Shown: positions 1-5,275 of the stretch, in pieces
How the letters are laid out: each line of letters begins with the position of its first letter
How positions within the stretch are numbered: position 1 is the first letter of the stretch
Assembly (NCBI GenBank): GCA_900551195.1
Contig: URVD01000087.1
Location: forward strand, 1-7,515
DNA from: an uncultured Collinsella sp.
GTDB taxonomy: Bacteria; Actinomycetota; Coriobacteriia; Coriobacteriales; Coriobacteriaceae
Length of the DNA: 7,515 bases
Direction of reading: 5' to 3'
Made by a program: the position numbers and the translations under genes
The notes under the pieces: generated by a model
The model's database searches: none
What the model was told of the DNA's origin: nothing
Seen by the model: the letters and a program-made list of their open reading frames with translations, nothing else

Positions 1-77
1 AATCATCGCCCCCACCTTAGACGGTCGGTACCATAGGCCCTTAGCCGGCTTCGGGGCCAGCGGCGTGGCGTGCGGCG

Positions 78-677
78 GTGCTGTCGCATGGACGCGGCTT
101 GCACGGGCGTGCGGGCGGTTCTGCTGGCGGCGGGGTTGCGGCGGAGCTTGCGCTTGCTGCGGGCGATTGTGCGCCCTGGGCGCCGGCGCTCGACGGTCTG
201 GTGCTCAACGTGCCCGCGGGCGGGCGTATCTGTGTGATGGGTGCTTCGGGCATGGGCAAGTCGACGCTGCTTTCGTTGGCAGCGGGGGAGTGCGCGCCGT
301 GCTCGATGGTGTTTCAGGACGCGCGCTTGGTCGAGTCCGCCTCGGCGCTGGATAACGTGCTGGTGTGCGCCGATGCGCGTGCGGATGCTTCGAGCGCCGC
401 GGCATTGCTGCGCCTGCTGGTGCCGGGAATCGATGTGAATGCGTGCATGGCCGAGCTTTCGGGCGGGCAACGCCGTCGCGTCGAGATTGCCCGCGCCCTG
501 CTGTGCCCAGGCGATGCGGTGATTCTGGACGAGCCCTTTACCGGTCTAGATACCGCTGCGCGCGACGCATGCGCCGAGGTCGTGCTCGACTTGCTCGACG
601 GTCGCATGCTGCTGCTCGCCACGCACGATGCCGCCGACGCTCAGGCTCTCGATATCTCTGACATCATCACGCTCTAA
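78..677 (+). CDS. ABC transporter ATP-binding protein, compact
   Basis: Cytoplasmic ATPase subunit of an ABC transporter; it would power a membrane permease whose gene is not in the window. All ATPase motifs are visible in the 199-residue product: Walker A GASGMGKST (55-63), Q-loop glutamine in MVFQD (Q80), signature LSGGQ (127-131), Walker B AVILDE (147-152), D-loop TGLD (155-158) and H-loop histidine in ATHD (H183). It is short for the family because only 18 residues separate the Walker A lysine from the Q-loop glutamine, where relatives usually have about 35-45. The order of motifs resembles nitrate/sulfonate/thiamine-type importers, but the substrate cannot be told. The start is uncertain: the frame is open back to a TAG at 42-44, no clear ribosome binding site precedes GTG 78, and TTG 99 is an alternative. 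The first 20 residues, rich in Gly, Arg and Ala, do not look like the family and may be untranslated. Confidence 0.85.
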   Translation: MLSHGRGLHGRAGGSAGGGVAAELALAAGDCAPWAPALDGLVLNVPAGGRICVMGASGMGKSTLLSLAAGECAPCSMVFQDARLVESASALDNVLVCADARADASSAAALLRLLVPGIDVNACMAELSGGQRRRVEIARALLCPGDAVILDEPFTGLDTAARDACAEVVLDLLDGRMLLLATHDAADAQALDISDIITL

Positions 678-697
678 ATACTAATTCAGCAACAAAA

Positions 698-731
698 TGA
701 TCCGTTTTCCTCCGTCCCCATGGGGTCGGCT
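698..731 (+). repeat. 34-bp intergenic direct repeat, copy 1 (REP-like)
   Basis: It matches the copy at 1095-1128 at 31 of 34 positions, and both begin TGATCCGTTTTCCTCC. It contains the perfect palindrome CCCCATGGGG. It starts 20 bases after the ATPase stop and runs directly into TGTGGTA of the promoter. Short, hairpin-capable repeats between genes resemble REP elements mobilised by RAYT (Y1) transposases, but no such transposase is in the window and the class is inferred. Confidence 0.65.
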
Positions 732-732
732 G

Positions 733-741
733 TGGTATTCT
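733..741 (+). promoter_or_regulatory. Candidate extended -10 promoter for the antitoxin-like gene
   Basis: TG-G-TATTCT is an extended -10 element with the hexamer at 736-741. No good -35 box lies 17 bases upstream, where repeat copy 1 sits. The predicted transcript starts near 748, giving a leader of about 145 bases. The same TGTGGTA string follows repeat copy 2, which supports a shared promoter design. Confidence 0.45.
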
Positions 742-750
742 ATCTGCGGG

Positions 751-780
751 GTAATACTTAGGAATACCAAGTAATACCAA
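751..780. promoter_or_regulatory. Three tandem 10-bp operator-like repeats
   Basis: Three consecutive units, GTAATACTTA, GGAATACCAA and GTAATACCAA, repeat with an exact 10-bp period, so the AATAC core falls on the same face of the helix each turn. An inverted copy, GGTATTC (734-740), overlaps the -10 box and pairs with GAATACC (762-768). The position just downstream of the promoter suits a repressor site. Ribbon-helix-helix antitoxins of the RelB/DinJ type commonly bind such short repeats and repress themselves; here that is inference. Confidence 0.55.
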
Positions 781-799
781 CGCCGCAGAAACAAACTCC

Positions 800-858
800 A
801 GATGCGGGCCAATCGGGTTGCCTTCACAGCCCGTCGCCCAGCCGCGTGGCCCGCATCT
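800..858 (+). other. 12-bp inverted repeat in the antitoxin-like leader
   Basis: AGATGCGGGCCA (800-811) is perfectly complementary to TGGCCCGCATCT (847-858), with a 35-base loop. It lies between the operator-like repeats and the ribosome binding site, so a transcript from the 733-741 promoter would carry it in the 5' leader. No U-run follows, so it is not a standard terminator. It could stabilise the leader, modulate translation or be a DNA-binding site. Confidence 0.5.
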
Positions 859-892
859 ATCCGCACCACCGTCGTTTCAAAAAGGAAGCGCC

Positions 893-1093
893 ATGGCAGA
901 ACACATGACCCCGGTTGTCGCGAAGGTCTTGCCCGAGGAAAAGGCGGCCTTCGCGGCGGCAACCCAGCTCGTGGGCACCACACCGTCCAACGCCATCCGC
1001 ATGTTTATCGCCGCGTTTAATCGCTGCGGCACCTTTCCGTTCGACATTTCGCCCAACGGGGCCTTTGGCACTGCGCCTGATTCTCATCAATAA
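893..1093 (+). CDS. RelB/DinJ-like antitoxin, apparently without a toxin partner
   Basis: A 66-residue protein resembling RelB/DinJ antitoxins, which bind operator DNA as dimers through an N-terminal ribbon-helix-helix and neutralise a RelE/YafQ-type mRNA-cleaving toxin. The pattern is visible: a short strand region (residues 5-13), a helix (about 14-27), then TPSNAIRMFIAAFNRCGTFPFDI (28-52), close to the family's 'T-S-aIRmFl...g-iPFd' signature. ATG 893 is chosen because AAGGAAG ends four bases before it; a longer frame from TTG 818 would begin inside the leader inverted repeat. The product is shorter than usual (about 80-100 residues) and lacks much of the toxin-binding C-terminus. No toxin gene follows: the next gene encodes a membrane protease. 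Direct repeats flank it on both sides. It may be a solitary antitoxin, a remnant, or a small regulator that kept only the DNA-binding part. Confidence 0.65.
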   Translation: MAEHMTPVVAKVLPEEKAAFAAATQLVGTTPSNAIRMFIAAFNRCGTFPFDISPNGAFGTAPDSHQ

Positions 1094-1094
1094 G

Positions 1095-1128
1095 TGATCC
1101 GTTTTCCTCCATCCCCATGGGATCAGCT
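1095..1128 (+). repeat. 34-bp intergenic direct repeat, copy 2 (REP-like)
   Basis: Second copy of the repeat at 698-731, in the same orientation, differing at three positions, all G to A. It begins one base after the antitoxin-like stop codon (TAA 1091-1093). TGTGGTA follows here too, but 12 bases further on, so this copy looks like copy 1 with a 12-base insertion (CTCTGCCGAGTT) before the promoter. Confidence 0.65.
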
Positions 1129-1141
1129 CTCTGCCGAGTTG

Positions 1142-1150
1142 TGGTAGAAC
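1142..1150 (+). promoter_or_regulatory. Candidate extended -10 promoter for the CPBP gene
   Basis: TG-G-TAGAAC, hexamer 1145-1150, is an extended -10 about 27 bases ahead of ATG 1177, leaving room for a short leader with GAGGAGG (1165-1171). It supports 1177 rather than 1117 as the start. No clear -35 was seen. Confidence 0.45.
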
Positions 1151-1176
1151 TAGGGAACGGTTTTGAGGAGGTTGGC

Positions 1177-2088
1177 ATGCTCAATGCGATGATTTGGGCG
1201 CTTGCCTGTTTTGGCGTCGTCGCTGCCGATATAGCCCTGAGCGTCGTTTTGTTCTCCGCCCTTGGCGTCGCATCGGTGTTCATGGGTTTTTCAATCGATG
1301 ACCTCGACATTCAATTGCTTCAGGCCGTCGCGCAGACGGTATCGTTTTTGATGGCGCTGCTGTGGTGGCGTTATCTGTGGCCGCGCTCGTTTATGGTGCG
1401 CTGGCAGGGCGAGCGCCCGCTTGGCGGGGGAGCAGGCAAAGCATGGAGGCGCATCGCCTGCGTTATCGTGATCGGCCTTGCCCTGCAGGTGGTCGTTGGC
1501 TACGTGACCGACGCCGTGCTGTCGCTGTTGCCCGAGGCGGCGGCCGATTACAGCGAGCTTGTCGAGGAGACGGGCATGGGCGACACGAGCTATCTGGCCG
1601 TCCTGACCACGGTGCTCGGCGCTCCGTTTTGCGAGGAACTGCTGGTGCGCGGTATCATTTTTGAGTTTTCGCTCCGAGCGTTTAACCCGCAGTGCCGTCC
1701 GCTCTGGAAACGCCGGCGCCGCGCGAACGTGCAAGACGGCGCCATGGTGCCCTGGGCGGCCCCGAGTACCTGGGGCATCGCCGCGGCGATTGTGCTGCAG
1801 GCGGCAATCTTCGGCTTTATGCATATGAACTGGGTGCAGGGCTGCTACGCCGGCGCCGCCGGTCTGGTCTTTGGCTGGGTGCTCGTGACCACCGGAAAGC
1901 TCCGTTACACGATCCTGCTGCACTTTGCCTTTAATGCCGGGTCGTATCTCATGGGCCTGCTGTGGTTTGTGAACACGCCGCTCGACGTGATAATCACGGT
2001 CGCGATCGCCGGCGTGATCCTGGTGGAGGCAATGCGCTCGCTGCGCCAAGCGTGTGGGATGGACGCAGCGAGTGCACCACTTCGCTAG
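1177..2088 (+). CDS. CPBP family intramembrane glutamic endopeptidase
   Basis: A 303-residue polytopic membrane protein of the CPBP/CAAX-protease (Abi, Rce1-like) family, which cleaves or processes peptides within the membrane. The three family motifs are present: EExxxR in CEELLVRG (E153, E154, R158), the first histidine in FGFMHM (H216), and HxxxN in LHFAFN (H249, N253). Hydrophobic segments lie around 5-37, 46-68, 93-118, 138-150, 200-215, 224-238, 245-264 and 268-285. A basic loop (about 174-184) separates the first motif from the second. ATG 1177 is chosen because GAGGAGG ends five bases before it; ATG 1117 would start inside a repeat and upstream of the likely promoter. Bacterial members take part in bacteriocin self-immunity, peptide maturation or unknown tasks, and nothing nearby names a substrate. 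The stop codon overlaps that of the opposing ygiQ gene. Confidence 0.9.
   Translation: MLNAMIWALACFGVVAADIALSVVLFSALGVASVFMGFSIDDLDIQLLQAVAQTVSFLMALLWWRYLWPRSFMVRWQGERPLGGGAGKAWRRIACVIVIGLALQVVVGYVTDAVLSLLPEAAADYSELVEETGMGDTSYLAVLTTVLGAPFCEELLVRGIIFEFSLRAFNPQCRPLWKRRRRANVQDGAMVPWAAPSTWGIAAAIVLQAAIFGFMHMNWVQGCYAGAAGLVFGWVLVTTGKLRYTILLHFAFNAGSYLMGLLWFVNTPLDVIITVAIAGVILVEAMRSLRQACGMDAASAPLR
2085..2088. other. CTAG shared by two convergent stop codons
   Basis: TAG at 2086-2088 ends the plus-strand CPBP gene. The reverse complement of 2085-2087 is also TAG and ends ygiQ. The two coding regions overlap by four bases, with no intergenic terminator between them. Confidence 0.9.
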
Positions 2089-4223
2089 TTGCGGCGACCG
2101 CCTCCGTTGGCACCCTGACGCCCCTGAGCTGCGCGGTTGCGGCCTGCGGTGTTCTGCGCGCGCGACATGCCGCCGTGACCCTTGCTGCCCTTAGGCCCCT
2201 TGCCAGCGCCGGCGTCACCGTGCGGCTTGCCGCCCTTCTTGCCGGTGCCATGCCCACCGCCAGCAGACGTCTCGCCCGGGCGCGGCGGTACGGGACGGAT
2301 CAGGCAATGCTTGGTGTAGCCGATCAGGTCACGACGCCCGGCTTTTTCCAGCGCCTCGCGCACGAGCTTGTAGTTCTCGGGCTTGCGATACTGGATGAGC
2401 GCGCGCTGCATGGCCTTCTCGTGCGGGTCGCGCGCTACATAGATCGGCTTCATGGTGCGCGGGTCCACGCCGGTGTAGTACATGCAGGTCGACATGGTGG
2501 ACGGGGTGGGGTAGAAGTCCTGCACCTGCTCGGGCATGTAGCCCATGTCGCGCACGGCTTCGGCAAGGTCCACGGCTTCCTTCATCGTCGAGCCGGGGTG
2601 GCTCGAGATCAGATACGGCACTACGTACTGCTTGAGTCCGTATTCGCGGTTCAAGCGCTCAAATTTGCGACAGAACGCATCGTAGACGGCGCGGCTCGGC
2701 TTGCCCATCACGGAGAGCACCGCGTCGCTCACATGCTCGGGCGCCACGCGTAGCTGGCCCGAGACATGGTGCTCCAGCAGCTCGCGCAAAAACTCGTCCG
2801 AGGCATCGGCCATGGTGTAGTCAAAACGGATGCCGCTGCGGACGAAGACCTTCTTGACGCCCGGCAGCTGGCGCAGGTCGCGCAGCAGCTGCGTGTAGCC
2901 GCTCTCGTCGACCACCATGTTCTTGCACACGCTCGGCCATAGGCAGCGCTTGTTCTTGCACACGCCATGTTTGAGCTGCTTGTCGCAGGCCGGGCGGCTA
3001 AAGTTGGCCGTCGGTCCGCCCACATCGTTGATGTAGCCCTTAAACTCGGGGTCGTGTGTGAGCAGCTCGGCCTCGCGCATGATCGAGTCGTGGCTGCGCA
3101 TCTGCAGCACGCGGCCCTGGTGGAAGGTGAGCGCGCAAAACGAGCACTCGCCAAAGCACCCGCGGTTGGAGCTGATTGAAAACTTGATCTCGGCAAAAGC
3201 TGGCACGCCGCCCGCTGCGTCGTAATCGGGATGCCAATCGCGTGCGTAGGGGAGTTCGGCCACCTCGTCCATCTCGTCGGTGGTGAGCGTGGCCGACGGT
3301 GGGTTCTGCACCACATAGACGCTGTTGGGGTAGGGCTCTACCAGACGATGCCCGGTGATGGGGTCCATATTTTGCTGCTGCACGTTAAAGCTGCGGGCGT
3401 AGTTGAGCTTGTCAGCGGCAAGGTCGTCCCAGCTGGGCAGCAGGTCGTAGTCGTAGACCTCGTCGAGCGAACCCGTGCGGTAAACGGTGCCGTTGATATA
3501 GGTGATCTGATCGACGGGCAGCCCCGCGTCGAGCGCGTCGGCGATCTCGACGATCGCGTGCTCGCCCATGCCGTAGATGAGGATGTCGGCGCCCGAGTCG
3601 AGCAGTACCGAGCGCTTGAGCTTGTCCTGCCAGTAGTCGTAGTGGGCCAGGCGGCGCAGGCTCGCCTCGATGCCACCGATGATGATGGGGGCGTCCTTGA
3701 ACGTCTGACGGATGAGATTGCCGTAGACCGTGACGGCACGGTTGGGGCGGTGACCTTCCTCGCCGCCGGGGGTATAGGCGTCGGTGTGGCGGCGGTGCTT
3801 GGTCACCGAATAGTGGTTGACCATGGAGTCCATGTTGCCGGCACTGACCAAAAAGCCCAGGCGCGGCTCACCGAGCACGGTGATGCTGGCGGGATCGGTC
3901 CAGTCGGGTTGGCAGATGATGCCCACTTTGTAGCCGTGCGCGTCGAGTACGCGGCTGATGATGGCCATACCAAAGCTAGGGTGGTCCACGTAGGCGTCGC
4001 CGCAGATGTAGACGAAGTCACACTGGTCCCAACCGCGCGCGTCCATATCGGCGCGGCTGACGGGGAGGAACTTATCGCGGCCCGGGCGCCAGGGACGGGC
4101 GGGCGCTGCCGGGGTATGAGCGGCGTGGCCGCCCTGGGCCTTGCCGCCGCGCTTTTGCTGCTGGCCCTGTTTGCCCTGCTGACTGCGCTGGTTATTCTGA
4201 GCGTGCTGAGGCTTTTTTGCCAC
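2085..4223 (-). CDS. ygiQ: YgiQ family radical SAM protein (UPF0313)
   Basis: A 712-residue cytoplasmic radical SAM enzyme; its reaction has not been established for the family. The 4Fe-4S cluster motif CxxxCxxC is GCFGECSFC (Cys356, 360, 363). Also visible are the family's N-terminal domain (about 50-345, with ICGDAYVDHPSFG at 74-86 and IIGGIEASLRR at 181-191), the GGPTANF segment (402-408) and the conserved extra cysteines 413, 422, 427 and 433. The length is close to E. coli YgiQ (about 740). Residues 1-45 are rich in Gln, Lys, Gly and Ala, and 650-712 are Gly/Lys/Arg-rich; both tails look disordered and basic. GTG 4223 is chosen because GGGAGGG (4227-4233) lies just upstream and homology begins only after it; the frame runs on to 4394 but passes through the promoter region. 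It is transcribed alone, divergently from the DUF1275 gene and convergently with the CPBP gene. Confidence 0.93.
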   Translation of the reverse strand: MAKKPQHAQNNQRSQQGKQGQQQKRGGKAQGGHAAHTPAAPARPWRPGRDKFLPVSRADMDARGWDQCDFVYICGDAYVDHPSFGMAIISRVLDAHGYKVGIICQPDWTDPASITVLGEPRLGFLVSAGNMDSMVNHYSVTKHRRHTDAYTPGGEEGHRPNRAVTVYGNLIRQTFKDAPIIIGGIEASLRRLAHYDYWQDKLKRSVLLDSGADILIYGMGEHAIVEIADALDAGLPVDQITYINGTVYRTGSLDEVYDYDLLPSWDDLAADKLNYARSFNVQQQNMDPITGHRLVEPYPNSVYVVQNPPSATLTTDEMDEVAELPYARDWHPDYDAAGGVPAFAEIKFSISSNRGCFGECSFCALTFHQGRVLQMRSHDSIMREAELLTHDPEFKGYINDVGGPTANFSRPACDKQLKHGVCKNKRCLWPSVCKNMVVDESGYTQLLRDLRQLPGVKKVFVRSGIRFDYTMADASDEFLRELLEHHVSGQLRVAPEHVSDAVLSVMGKPSRAVYDAFCRKFERLNREYGLKQYVVPYLISSHPGSTMKEAVDLAEAVRDMGYMPEQVQDFYPTPSTMSTCMYYTGVDPRTMKPIYVARDPHEKAMQRALIQYRKPENYKLVREALEKAGRRDLIGYTKHCLIRPVPPRPGETSAGGGHGTGKKGGKPHGDAGAGKGPKGSKGHGGMSRAQNTAGRNRAAQGRQGANGGGRRN

Positions 4224-4254
4224 GATCCCTCCCGGTGTTTGTATGCTGCACGTA

Positions 4255-4260
4255 ATTGTA
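4255..4260 (-). promoter_or_regulatory. Candidate -10 box of ygiQ
   Basis: On the minus strand TACAAT lies about 31 bases upstream of GTG 4223, giving a leader of roughly 24 bases that contains GGGAGGG. It directly abuts the inner end of the inverted repeat at 4261-4295. No good -35 is visible, since that space is taken by the repeat. Confidence 0.45.
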
Positions 4261-4295
4261 ACCAGTCTTTTTGGGACGGGGCTAAAAAGACTGGT
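4261..4295. repeat. 12-bp perfect inverted repeat beside the ygiQ promoter
   Basis: ACCAGTCTTTTT (4261-4272) and AAAAAGACTGGT (4284-4295) are perfect complements around the 11-base spacer GGGACGGGGCT. The element occupies the spacer and -35 region of the putative ygiQ promoter. It could be a repressor or activator site, or a short REP/MITE-like palindrome. With T-rich arms on both strands it could also act as a bidirectional hairpin, though it sits at the 5' ends of both neighbours and not at their 3' ends. Confidence 0.6.
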
Positions 4296-4476
4296 GGAGT
4301 ACATGGGCTGGCGGATCGGCGTGTCGATGCGGATGCCGTTTGTTTCCAGACTGTGTATCCCCGTGTCGAAGGGGCCGTCTCGCGCGCACGCCATGTTGTC
4401 AATGGGTTACAGTATGAACGGCGGCTATGTTTCCGCCAACGCACGAGAGAGTCGTCAACAAGGAGGATGCACGACG

Positions 4477-5196
4477 ATGCAGCGTGCCAAACAGATATCG
4501 GAGTCCATCGAACTGGGCATTATCCTGGCGCTCGCCGGCGGCTTTATGGATGTGTATTCGTACATTGGGCGCGACCATGTTTTCGCAAACGCGCAGACGG
4601 GCAACATCCTGCTTGTGGGCGTGAGCATCTCGGAGGGCAATTGGGCACTTGCGGGGCGCTACTTCTTCCCTGTGGTGTCGTTTGCCGTGGGCATTATGCT
4701 TGCCGACCTGGTACACGAGCGTTTTGGCAGCGTGATTCACTGGCGCCAGGTGACGGTGTTCTTTGAAGCCGTCATCTTGCTGGGCGTGAGTTTTATTCCC
4801 GGTGGCGATTTCAACCTGCTCGCCAACTGCCTTACCTCGTTTGCCTGCGGTATGCAGGTCGAGAGTTTCCGCAAGATTCATGGACACGGCATCGCCACGA
4901 CCATGTGCATCGGCAACTTGCGCAACGCACTGCAAAACGTGGACGATTACATCATCACCCACAAGCGCGGCTTTTTGGAAAACGGCCTGCTGTACTTTGG
5001 TGTGATCTTTACCTTTGTGTTTGGCGCCGTGCTGGGCAACTGGTGCATCGAGCGCATGGGGCTGCACGCCATTGCGGTGGCGAGCATGCTGCTGTTTATC
5101 GCGTTTGCCATCATGTTTATCGATCGCGAACGCGACTTGCACAGGAAATGGGTCCGCATCGTAGCTGACTGGCAGACCACGAGTCTTAAGCGCTAA
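4477..5196 (+). CDS. DUF1275 (YoaK) family membrane protein
   Basis: A 239-residue integral membrane protein of the DUF1275/YoaK family. Its function is not established, and some authors suspect a transport role. Six hydrophobic segments are visible, around 12-30, 40-53, 62-80, 92-108, 170-188 and 197-215. Family hallmarks are GGFMDVYSYI...ANAQTGN near the N-terminus (21-43) and CGMQVESFRKIHGHGIATTMCIGN (124-147), which corresponds to the family's 'GxQ....R......TT..TG' stretch. ATG 4477 is chosen because AGGAGG (4461-4466) precedes it by ten bases and the family similarity starts here. The gene stands alone, with ygiQ diverging upstream and a large inverted repeat seven bases after its stop. 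Confidence 0.88.
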   Translation: MQRAKQISESIELGIILALAGGFMDVYSYIGRDHVFANAQTGNILLVGVSISEGNWALAGRYFFPVVSFAVGIMLADLVHERFGSVIHWRQVTVFFEAVILLGVSFIPGGDFNLLANCLTSFACGMQVESFRKIHGHGIATTMCIGNLRNALQNVDDYIITHKRGFLENGLLYFGVIFTFVFGAVLGNWCIERMGLHAIAVASMLLFIAFAIMFIDRERDLHRKWVRIVADWQTTSLKR

Positions 5197-5203
5197 GGTG
5201 CAT

Positions 5204-5262
5204 GTTCGTAACAACATTCAGGAGCCAGAAAAACTATCTAGCTCCTGAATGTTGTTACGAAC
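5204..5262 (+). terminator. 22-bp perfect inverted repeat, probable terminator of the DUF1275 gene
   Basis: The arms 5204-5225 and 5241-5262 are exact complements (outer end GTTCGTAACAAC, inner end CAGGAGC) around a 15-base loop. It begins seven bases after the DUF1275 stop, and TGCTTTTT follows the right arm, so it fits a plus-strand Rho-independent terminator. No U-run lies on the other side for the convergent gene ending at 5276. The stem is long for a plain terminator and is AT-richer than the preceding genes, so an inserted palindrome or a processed-RNA element is possible. Confidence 0.65.
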
Positions 5263-5275
5263 TGCTTTTTGCGAT

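Larger units (their letters stand above)
678..892. other. Structured intergenic region upstream of the antitoxin-like gene
   Basis: This 215-base gap has no convincing gene. In order it holds a 34-bp repeat copy (698-731), an extended -10 (733-741), three 10-bp direct repeats (751-780), a 12-bp inverted repeat (800-811 with 847-858) and the AAGGAAG ribosome binding site (882-888) for the next gene. No T-tailed terminator for the ATPase gene is visible after its TAA at 675-677. Confidence 0.7.
4224..4476. other. Divergent intergenic region between ygiQ and the DUF1275 gene
   Basis: About 250 bases hold regulatory signals but no convincing gene. The ygiQ ribosome binding site (4227-4233) and -10 (4255-4260) lie on the left, then a 12-bp inverted repeat (4261-4295). 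On the right, GGGTTACAGTATG (4404-4416) contains a weak -10 candidate, TACAGT, for the DUF1275 gene, and AGGAGG (4461-4466) is its ribosome binding site. An open frame from ATG 4243 into the DUF1275 gene exists, but its product lacks family character before residue 79. Confidence 0.6.

Noticed and set aside
1..77. 3' end of an upstream permease gene
   Set aside because: Two of the three forward frames hit a stop by 36, and the third stays open but reads as Arg/Cys-rich shadow; no recognisable permease tail can be assigned.
751..780. Short CRISPR-like or plasmid iteron array
   Set aside because: Only three contiguous 10-bp units without spacers, no cas or rep gene, and a promoter context; operator repeats fit better.
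1117..1176. Upstream ATG start for the CPBP gene
   Set aside because: It lies inside the direct repeat and upstream of the likely -10; ATG 1177 has an ideal GAGGAGG.
1962..2753. 263-codon plus-strand frame
   Set aside because: It overlaps the 3' end of the CPBP gene and the 3' part of ygiQ in a shadow frame; the product is Ala/Arg-rich with no domain.
4243..4476. N-terminal extension of the DUF1275 gene
   Set aside because: The 78 extra residues have no family similarity and the stretch contains the ygiQ promoter and the inverted repeat; ATG 4477 has AGGAGG.
3231..4766. 511-codon open frame on the plus strand
   Set aside because: It is antisense to ygiQ for most of its length and then runs out of frame into the DUF1275 gene. 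The product has no recognisable domain and ygiQ is unmistakable; long antisense frames are common in GC-rich DNA.
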